Shown here: positions 58,573 through 64,000 of the stretch, piece after piece
Layout: each line of letters opens with the position of its first letter
Numbering within the stretch: the first letter of the stretch is position 1
Origin: Lachnoclostridium sp. UBA1175
GTDB taxonomy: Bacteria > Bacillota > Clostridia > Lachnospirales > Lachnospiraceae
Assembly: GCA_002311665.1 (NCBI GenBank)
Contig: DBYX01000023.1
Location: 1 to 64,000, forward strand
DNA: 64,000 nt
Reading direction: 5' to 3'
Program-made: the position numbers and the translations under genes
Notes under the pieces: model-generated
What the model was told of the DNA's origin: nothing
Seen by the model: only the letters and a program-made list of their open reading frames with translations
Databases searched by the model: none

Positions 58573-59313
58573 TCACTCCACCTTCAGGTTGGAAATGCAG
58601 TCAATCGCATATGCGAGAGCTTCATATGTCCCGGCTCTCGAACTTACCAACACCGCAATATTGTTTATCTCCTTCACGGCACAATAATTCGGATATGAAT
58701 CATTACTCTGATTCATAGTGATCCATCCTTTGTATTCGCCCTTATCCCTATAGTTTTTATCAAGCCAATCATCAATACTCTGATAACCCAGATTTTCAGG
58801 GGAATTATCCGCACACAAAAAGAACAACGATCCCCACTCATAATCCGGTCCTAACGTACCTATTATATCAAACCTTATGCTTTCGTTTATCAGTCCCAGG
58901 CAGTCCGTTTCCTCGGGACCTCCGAAAACTCTTCCGTCATCCAGTCTCCATTCCCCGACAATATCACAAGTCAATGCCCCGCCGCTGCTGAGAGCTATCA
59001 TGACCTTACCGTTCTCATACCCCGAGACAGCCTTCACGGCCTCTGTCGGCGTCGGTGTAGGTGCTTCTGTCGGCGAAGGTGACGGACTCGACGTTACCGT
59101 AGGAGTAGGAACGGGCTTTTCCGTAGGCGTTGGTGCGGGCTTCTCCGTAGGTGATACCGCTGAAGTGACTGACGCTTCCTGCGTAGGCGTGGTTTCGCTT
59201 ATCGCGTTATTGTCTTTCTTCTTATCCGACGGAGCGGCTTCATCATTCTTTCCGCATGCTGCAATGGACAAAGTCAATAACAGCAGGATAAACAATGCCA
59301 AGTATTTTTTCAT
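58573..59313 (-). CDS. Lipoprotein with a Thr/Pro-rich linker
   Basis: 246 residues from the ATG at 59313 (AAGGG upstream). The signal peptide ends in a lipobox, SIAAC, with the acylated Cys near residue 20. A Thr/Pro/Ser/Glu-rich spacer of about 75 residues leads to a C-terminal domain of about 135 residues with no recognised motif. The start region overlaps the sorting-signal remnant. The function is unknown. Confidence 0.75.
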   Translation of the reverse strand: MKKYLALFILLLLTLSIAACGKNDEAAPSDKKKDNNAISETTPTQEASVTSAVSPTEKPAPTPTEKPVPTPTVTSSPSPSPTEAPTPTPTEAVKAVSGYENGKVMIALSSGGALTCDIVGEWRLDDGRVFGGPEETDCLGLINESIRFDIIGTLGPDYEWGSLFFLCADNSPENLGYQSIDDWLDKNYRDKGEYKGWITMNQSNDSYPNYCAVKEINNIAVLVSSRAGTYEALAYAIDCISNLKVE

Positions 59314-59317
59314 ATGG

Positions 59318-59446
59318 TCATACCCTTCTTGCTTTATGTTTTCTGTCAACGATGTTCAAAGCGACTGATGCAGCACCGGACACAAACAGCAGGCTGGCCC
59401 AAAGCACCATATGGCTGCTGTCGCCGGTGATTCCGGTTTTATGAGG
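59318..59446 (-). pseudogene. Orphan C-terminal cell-wall sorting signal
   Basis: In one minus-strand frame the sequence reads PHKTGITGDSSHM, then a hydrophobic helix (VLWASLLFVSGAASVALNIV), then the basic tail DRKHKARRV and a stop. That is the three-part LPXTG-type sortase signal, in the TGDSS form common in clostridial surface proteins. The frame is closed by TAA just before the motif, so only the tail of a surface protein gene remains. A GTTAACAG/CTGTTAAC inverted repeat lies just upstream (59446-59470). Confidence 0.6.
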
Positions 59447-59577
59447 TTAACAGCCTCTGCGACTGTTAACTGCGTCTTCACCGGCTGTCGTCAAATACCA
59501 CCGTAACGTTTTCAAAATAGCACAGGCAATTTGATTTTTCAATACATGAAGCTCTTTTCAATACAATTATAAGCAAT

Positions 59578-59646
59578 TCATAAAAGGCGTCTCCAAACCT
59601 CGTACTCTCCCCGAAGCATCTTCTCATCCTCTGCCGTAACTTCCAC
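59578..59646 (-). pseudogene. Possible 22-codon gene fragment
   Basis: GTG at 59646 has AGGAGG 9 bases upstream and begins VEVTAEDEKMLRGEYEVWRRLL before TGA. The codon use and ribosome binding site look genuine, but the length suggests the 5' remnant of a longer gene. It overlaps the end of the next gene's transcript, with the stop of the 69-residue gene about 12 bases away. Confidence 0.35.
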
Positions 59647-59658
59647 TCCGAAGACCTC

Positions 59659-59868
59659 CTACAGTACCACAGGCGCCGCACAGGACGTCAGCGAGGATGA
59701 AATCCAGACAATCAGGATAATGAAGATCAGCACCGGCAGAAACGGTGCGAATGCGATGGCCAACAGACATCCGCAGCTAGCACGCTTTGCATGGGTCTCC
59801 TCCTCCGTTTCCTGCCTCTTCTTACCGCCAATGAGATTGAGAATGAACAGGATAATTCTTCGTTTCAA
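59659..59868 (-). CDS. Small membrane protein
   Basis: 69 residues from a TTG start with GAGGGATG at fair spacing. A hydrophobic start (RRIILFILNLIGG) is followed by a charged stretch and a strong transmembrane helix (about 34-58). The family is not recognised. It lies in a patch of decayed genes, so it could be a remnant. Confidence 0.45.
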   Translation of the reverse strand: MKRRIILFILNLIGGKKRQETEEETHAKRASCGCLLAIAFAPFLPVLIFIILIVWISSSLTSCAAPVVL

Positions 59869-59893
59869 TAGGCATCCCTCCTATGAACAAAAA

Positions 59894-59926
59894 TAAGAGC
59901 TGACTACTTCCATAAATCAGCTCTTA
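59894..59926 (-). terminator. Terminator downstream of the interrupted gene
   Basis: A 10-bp stem (TAAGAGCTGA with TCAGCTCTTA) with TTTTTG following on the minus strand. Confidence 0.75.
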
Positions 59927-59983
59927 CATCATGTTTTTCTATTCTTACTTACGAAACTATTTCACATTGAAATTTTAAAACAA

Positions 59984-60355
59984 TCATTCTTTCAAGTGTT
60001 TTCCCAACCAGTCTTTCCAGTTGTCTTTGTTTAATTCGAGTAGCGAGGCAGGATTTTCAACATAAAACTTAGCATCTGGATCATGTAAAAGAATCTTTAC
60101 CCTTTCATGCATATCGTCATATGAGATTGGAGAATCGTGCCAGCTTGCTGCTGTTGGGTTAAACGTTGGGATGGAGAAGCTTTCTCGTGTCAATTGGCCG
60201 TCACGAGTATCTATGCTGATGATTACATGACCATCACTTTATGATAAATAAACCAAATCCTCCTGATACTTCCAAACGTGTTCTCTTTCATTAGCATATG
60301 GATCTCTGAATCTGTCTGTCATTTCTTTCTTGAGTGCCTCCTGTATGCTTCGCAT
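59984..60355 (-). pseudogene. Hypothetical gene interrupted by an in-frame TAA
   Basis: From ATG at 60355 the frame reads RSIQEALKKEMTDRFRDP to DLVYLS, then TAA (60239-60241). It continues in the same frame as SDGHVIISIDTRDGQLTRE and runs to a stop at 59984 through SWHDSPISYDD and NWKDWLGKHLKE. Both halves look like normal coding sequence, about 123 codons in all. A single nonsense mutation is the simplest reading. Alternatively the 3' half (from TTG at 60193) is still translated alone. The function is not known. Confidence 0.5.
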
Positions 60356-60378
60356 TTTATGATTGAGTGTTTGTCAGA

Positions 60379-60816
60379 TTACTTATCCGCACCACAGCCG
60401 CTACAAGTTCTATTGCTATTTTTATTCTTTGTGCCACATTTACTGCAGAACCACACTTTAGAAGAATCCTCTCCCGAGAGTTTCGCCGCATACGCATAAT
60501 TGTTTATGGGTTGATTCTGTGGTACAGGTGTTGATACTATCGGAGAAGCCGTTACAGTATACGATGGTATATTTGCTGTTGTGCTATTCTGCAATGATGT
60601 TCGAATAGCATGCACATCCTCTATCATCTCCAGTACTGCCATAATAAAAAGGTTTGCCAGCCATATGGAAATACATCCCCCAATCATAACCAAGAGACCG
60701 AGAAGAATCATATCCGAAGCCATAAGAGCTATTCCCATAATCACCATACCTATCATTTCAATAACAACGAACACATAAATAATTGATCTGAGTTTTGCCC
60801 CGGCATTTTCAAACAT
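60379..60816 (-). CDS. Membrane protein with C-terminal zinc ribbon
   Basis: 145 residues, AAGGAGGAAC before the ATG. Two transmembrane helices (about 12-32 and 38-60) are followed by a Ser/Thr/Pro-rich linker and a zinc ribbon at the end (WFCSKCGTKNKNSNRTCSGCGADK region, two CxxC pairs). It is the mirror arrangement of the ribbon protein at 15506-15958, which has the ribbon first. The function is unknown. Confidence 0.68.
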   Translation of the reverse strand: MFENAGAKLRSIIYVFVVIEMIGMVIMGIALMASDMILLGLLVMIGGCISIWLANLFIMAVLEMIEDVHAIRTSLQNSTTANIPSYTVTASPIVSTPVPQNQPINNYAYAAKLSGEDSSKVWFCSKCGTKNKNSNRTCSGCGADK

Positions 60817-60852
60817 TGAAGTTCCTCCTTCTTACACGAGAGTTTTTCATTG

Positions 60853-60952
60853 GTATCCCTGTCAAGGGATGCCAATACCCGCTAAGCGTAGTATAGCGGG
60901 TATTAGTATCCCTGTCAAGGATGCCAATAACCGCTAAGCGTAGTATAGCGGG
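60853..60952. repeat. Tandem duplication of a hairpin unit
   Basis: A unit of about 47 bases starting GTATCCCTGTCAAGG and ending GTATAGCGGG occurs twice with a period of 53 bases. The copies differ at only a few positions. Each contains a CCGCTA/TAGCGG stem, and the first also forms ATCCCT/AGGGAT. Confidence 0.7.
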
Positions 60953-60974
60953 CGCCGCGAGTAACTTTACTTTT

Positions 60975-61617
60975 CTACCTTCCTCCTTCCGTTCCAAACA
61001 ACTCCTCCTTATACTCCGGAGCCTGTACAAGCAGCTTGTACCGCTCGTTACCACACTGGAAAAGGCACCGGCCTTTGGATGCCGTGCGGATGACCTCAAA
61101 CTCACAATCTTCGAGCTGCAGGAGATCCATGTATTCGTTGGCTTCCACGTTTCCCGGATAGAAAAGGAACCGGTGTGACGGGATAGACAAAAGCGGTTTC
61201 GTGCAGACGGAAGGAAACAACGCCCGGCATCACCCGTTTCCAGAACAGGGAGAATTCATACTCCTCCTTCCGGCGTTCCTTTTCCCGTTTCTTCCGGTCA
61301 ATCTCTTTCTTTGCCTCAGCTCCCTTCCGGATGGTTTCCTTTCGTTTCCGTTCCTTTTTCTCCGACTTCCGTACCCGTTTCTGTTCCTTCTTCGTGAGCT
61401 CGCCGCGGACACGCTGTTCCACCTCGGAAAGAGCCTTCTCCGCGAGCTGCTGTTTTGCTGCTGCAGGTACAGGTGGATAATTCCATTCGCCTCGATAGGG
61501 CTTATCAAGCTCGTTCTCTTCTTTTTCTTTCTCCGGTTCTTTGTTTTTCTCTTCTTTCACCCGGTCTCTTGTTACGTATTCATAGAAGTCTTCTTCCTTC
61601 CACTGTTCCGCGTACAT
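60975..61617 (-). pseudogene. Frameshifted hypothetical gene (charged N-terminus, compact C-terminus)
   Basis: From ATG at 61617 the frame encodes a Lys/Glu-rich helical segment (EKKERKRKE and KKREKERRKEEYEF) and reaches MPGVVSFRLHETAFVYP. It then loses sense near 61150. The frame one base over continues as FYPGNVEANEYMDLLQLEDCEFEV to APEYKEELFGTEGGR and stops at 60975. The two parts together would be about 205 residues. A frameshift is the simplest explanation. The 5' end overlaps the CMD gene by about 45 bases. The family is not recognised; the surroundings suggest a leftover of a mobile region. Confidence 0.45.
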
Positions 61618-61970
61618 CTGTCCTTATCCGTCAGTTCCGGTATTTCTTCATTCCAGACTTCTTTCGCAAGGCGGAATACCGCCCAGCCCTTCGGCCACCC
61701 GACATACATGGTTGCGTGTGTAATGATTGCAGCAATCTCTTCCCTGCTGACTCCATGCGCCTTCGCATTCTGAAGGTGATAGGTTAAGGAGGAATCCGTG
61801 ATGCCCGATGCCATAAGACTCACAACTGTGATAATGCATTTGATCTTCACATCAATGGTTTCTTCGTTCCATACTTCCCCGAACAGTACATCGTCATTCA
61901 GATGCGCAAACATCGGGGCAAATTCTCCAAGCTGGTTTCTTCCTGCTTTCTGTACGATCTTCTCTGCCAT
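61572..61970 (-). CDS. Carboxymuconolactone decarboxylase-family protein
   Basis: 132 residues. The CMD core spans about 28-105 and includes KIKCIITVVSLMASG and HLQNAKAHGVSREEIAAIITHATMYVGWPKGWAVF. The classic peroxidatic CxxC of AhpD is absent, so this is the non-AhpD type. The last ~20 residues (after LTDKDR) are not family-like and run into the next gene, so the native C-terminus may have been replaced. It starts 5 bases after the aldo/keto reductase gene. Confidence 0.82.
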   Translation of the reverse strand: MAEKIVQKAGRNQLGEFAPMFAHLNDDVLFGEVWNEETIDVKIKCIITVVSLMASGITDSSLTYHLQNAKAHGVSREEIAAIITHATMYVGWPKGWAVFRLAKEVWNEEIPELTDKDRCTRNSGRKKTSMNT

Positions 61971-61974
61971 CTTA

Positions 61975-63027
61975 TCATTTTCCTCCTAAGATTTTCTGTG
62001 TTCCCGTGCTCCATACATGTTTCTTTGAAGCATCACTTCTTTTGTTCTGTGCCATGACCCCCGCAAGAGAATGGGGTACATACGGTTCTTCGAGATACTT
62101 CAGTTCTTCATCCGTAAGTTCCAGATCTACAGCCTTCGCTGCTCCTTCGATATGATGCAGTTTGGTTGCCCCTACCACGGGAGATGTCACTTTGCTAAGG
62201 AGCCACGCCAGAGATACCTCCGTCATGGTCACGCCGTGTTTCCCGGCCAGCTCTGCCACACGGCCGATAATCACTGCGTCCTGCTCCGCTGTAGCATCAT
62301 ACTTAAACTTCGCATAAGTATCCTCGGCAGCTCTCTTGGTATCACCTTCGCCCGGCTTTCGCGAAAGTCTTCCGCTTGCCAGTGCGCTGTAAGGAGTGAG
62401 TGCGATATTCTCTTCTTCGCAATACGGCACCATCTCACGTTCTTCTTCACGGAAGATCAGATTATAATGCCCTTGGATGGAAACAAACTTTGCAAAGCCT
62501 TCTCTTTCCGCAATGTCATTTGCCTTTGCAATCTGCCAGGCAAAGCAGTTTGAAATGCCGATATATCTCGCTTTGCCTGCTTTTACGATGCGATTTAAGC
62601 CTTCCATGATGTCATAAAGATCTGTATTCCAGTCCCACATGTGATAGATATATAGATCCACATAGTCCATTCCAAGATTTTGCAGGCTTGTGTTTATCAT
62701 GTTTTCGATATGCTGCTGACCCGTGATTCCCTTTTCTATCTCTTCCGATGTCCTTGGAAGGAATTTTGTTGCGACAACAACATCCTCTCTCTTCGCAAAA
62801 TCCCTTAATGCACGCCCGACATACTGCTCGCTTGTACCGCTCTGATAAGCAATCGCCGTATCATAGAAATTAACCCCGAGGTCAAGACCTCTCTTTATGA
62901 TCTCTCTGGAATGTTCCTCGTCGATCGTCCAGCTGTGCTGTCCTCTTGTCGCATCGCCAAATCCCATACAGCCCATGCAGATACGGGATACATTCAAATC
63001 TGAATTTCCAAGTCTTGTATATTTCAT
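61975..63027 (-). CDS. Aldo/keto reductase
   Basis: 350 residues from ATG at 63027 (AAGGGG upstream; a GTG one codon earlier is also possible). The catalytic tetrad is visible: NFYDTAIAYQSG (Asp and Tyr), VVATKF (Lys) and the IYHMW region (His). The C-terminal NADPH site follows (VVGATKLHHIEG). It is a cytoplasmic NADPH-dependent carbonyl reductase. It sits between a TetR regulator and a CMD protein in one operon, as in many clostridial redox-detox clusters. Confidence 0.9.
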   Translation of the reverse strand: MKYTRLGNSDLNVSRICMGCMGFGDATRGQHSWTIDEEHSREIIKRGLDLGVNFYDTAIAYQSGTSEQYVGRALRDFAKREDVVVATKFLPRTSEEIEKGITGQQHIENMINTSLQNLGMDYVDLYIYHMWDWNTDLYDIMEGLNRIVKAGKARYIGISNCFAWQIAKANDIAEREGFAKFVSIQGHYNLIFREEEREMVPYCEEENIALTPYSALASGRLSRKPGEGDTKRAAEDTYAKFKYDATAEQDAVIIGRVAELAGKHGVTMTEVSLAWLLSKVTSPVVGATKLHHIEGAAKAVDLELTDEELKYLEEPYVPHSLAGVMAQNKRSDASKKHVWSTGTQKILGGK

Positions 63028-63043
63028 CACCGCGCCCCTTTCT

Positions 63044-63661
63044 CTATAAGATTTTCAACAGGCAGTTGTTGGTTATCTCAAAAATGGATTGATATACATA
63101 GTCCACGTTTGCCTGCTTCATTGCATTCCGCTGCTTATCCGTTACGGCAGTGTAAGGATATATTCCAAACATAAACGGGAAGAAAACATATATGAACCCC
63201 CGGATCTCCTGCGCTGATTTCTCCGGACAGAATTTCATGAGTATCCTGCACACATTCTTTATGGACTCTCCATAAGCCACCTTGAAAGAAGTAAGGAGTT
63301 CCGGTCTGCTGTTTGCTTCCATATCATAGTTGTTCATGGAAAGAAGCTTCAGAAGCTCTTCCCTGTTTGCTATGGAAGTCGCTATTTTCTTAGCAATCTG
63401 CTCCTTCGTAAGAGTCTCATTATTCCTCAGTATGTCTGTCAGTTCTCCGTTCCAGCGGTCATACTCACGTTCATAAAGCGCCAGGAAGATCTCTTCCTTC
63501 GTCTGAAAATAGTTGTAGATGGTCGGTCTCGAAAAGGATGTCTCGCCTCCGATCTCCTTAAGTGTGATGTCCTTGAAACTCATTGTCTGATACAGTTTCT
63601 CGCAGGCACTTATGATCTCTTCTTTCCTTGCCGCCGTTCTTTCCGGTGATCCTTTAGGCAT
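63044..63661 (-). CDS. TetR/AcrR-family repressor of the reductase operon
   Basis: 205 residues. The DNA-binding domain lies at about 14-60 (SFKDITLKEIGGETSFSRPTIYNYFQTKEEIF). Palindromes at its own promoter point to autorepression. The operon continues with the reductase 16 bases downstream and the CMD gene, so the three are probably induced together by a reactive carbonyl or quinone-like ligand. The ligand is inference. Confidence 0.9.
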   Translation of the reverse strand: MPKGSPERTAARKEEIISACEKLYQTMSFKDITLKEIGGETSFSRPTIYNYFQTKEEIFLALYEREYDRWNGELTDILRNNETLTKEQIAKKIATSIANREELLKLLSMNNYDMEANSRPELLTSFKVAYGESIKNVCRILMKFCPEKSAQEIRGFIYVFFPFMFGIYPYTAVTDKQRNAMKQANVDYVYQSIFEITNNCLLKIL

Positions 63662-63685
63662 TTCCTTCCTCCATATATTTCATTC

Positions 63686-63733
63686 TGACATCGTGTCAAT
63701 TTGAATTATAAACGAATTCTGACACCGTGTCAA
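63686..63733 (-). promoter_or_regulatory. Consensus promoter with two TetR operator palindromes
   Basis: TTGACA (63728-63733) and TATAAT (63705-63710) are 17 bases apart. Two near-identical palindromes, TGACA-TCG-TGTCA (63686-63698) and TGACA-CCG-TGTCA (63720-63732), cover the -35 and the start point. Their centres are 34 bases apart. Confidence 0.85.
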
Positions 63734-63830
63734 GATGTTTTTTGGACAAATGAAAAGAGCCAACCAACTCAGATCAGCTCTCACTTCATTTCCTATTTCG
63801 TTTTTTACAGAACTGCAACTGTAGCTTCCG

Positions 63831-64000
63831 TCACTCGCAGGTATAGCCCGGCTCCTTATAAAGGAGCTCCTTGTCCGCGACAATCTGTGCTTCCCAGACA
63901 TCCTTCTTCCAGTCTGCCTGCTGCACTTCCTTGATTGCTACGGAAACGCTCTCAAGCCCGCACCCGAGGGTCTGCGCGATGTCCTCCGCAATCTTCGTTG
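63831..64000 (-). CDS. Tautomerase-family protein (partial, cut by the right edge)
   Basis: The last 55 codons are present, ending in TGA at 63831. They read TKIAEDIAQTLGCGLESVSVAIKEV and then DWKKDVWEAQIVADKELLYKEPGYTCE. This matches the C-terminal half of small 4-oxalocrotonate tautomerase-like proteins, whose catalytic Pro lies beyond the window. It is on the same strand as the TetR-reductase operon but has its own downstream hairpin. Confidence 0.7.
   Translation of the reverse strand, partial: TKIAEDIAQTLGCGLESVSVAIKEVQQADWKKDVWEAQIVADKELLYKEPGYTCE

Noticed and set aside
60853..60952. Possible CRISPR array
   Set aside because: Only two units with no constant-length spacer, no further repeats and no cas gene.

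Overview
The window looks like a chromosomal stretch of a moderately GC-rich, anaerobic Firmicute of the Clostridia (Lachnospiraceae-like). This is inferred from a ferredoxin-dependent 2-oxoacid oxidoreductase operon, a T-box leader, a CGAAC-N4-GTTCG SOS box of the Bacillus/Clostridium type, clostridial-type rpoB and rpoC, and the block rho / rpmE / DUF1385 / prmC / prfA. Most genes are on the minus strand. No tRNA, rRNA, CRISPR array or intact insertion sequence was seen.

Layout. 1-4.4 kb: a zinc-ribbon membrane protein, then a four-subunit 2-oxoacid:ferredoxin oxidoreductase with a P-loop ATPase at the operon head. 4.5-8.95 kb: a YD-repeat protein, then an unusual XRE-cupin-acyl-CoA ligase fusion behind a sigma-A promoter, a T-box leader and a second, unexplained structured leader. 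9.2-13.5 kb: an ECF sigma factor with a membrane partner, a second YD-repeat protein with a decayed copy behind it, and an amidohydrolase. 13.7-15.4 kb: an SOS-controlled Y-family polymerase cassette. 15.5-24.4 kb: a TetR regulator, a PurF paralogue lacking the N-terminal catalytic Cys, a PTS-IIC-like permease, a rhomboid protease, Pgi, a VanY-type carboxypeptidase and a TrmH-type methyltransferase. 24.5-43.6 kb: prfA, prmC, DUF1385, rpmE, three tandem secreted Ig-like/leucine-rich-repeat proteins, rho, rpoC and rpoB. 43.7-52.1 kb: a sigma factor with a very long C-terminal extension, a surface metalloprotease, a DUF3137 protein, a HAD hydrolase, an APH-type kinase, an ABC-2 exporter and a GNAT acetyltransferase.

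52.4-58.4 kb is a self-contained peptide-secretion and signalling locus. It has a HlyD-like accessory protein, a C39-peptidase ABC transporter, a double-glycine precursor peptide, a LytTR response regulator and a GHKL sensor kinase. Two promoters, one before the precursor and one before the regulator, share the same layout: two GAACGAC-type boxes exactly 20 bp apart, then 32 bp, then a CATAAT -10. The second promoter also leads into an unlisted 24-codon ORF with a good ribosome binding site. This is the best candidate for a previously undescribed system in the window.

58.5-61.6 kb is AT-richer and full of decayed pieces: a lipoprotein, an orphan sortase-type C-terminal sorting signal, genes interrupted by a stop or a frameshift, and a tandem hairpin duplication. 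61.6-64.0 kb holds a TetR-aldo/keto reductase-CMD operon with two operator palindromes on a consensus promoter, and the 3' part of a tautomerase gene that runs off the right edge.
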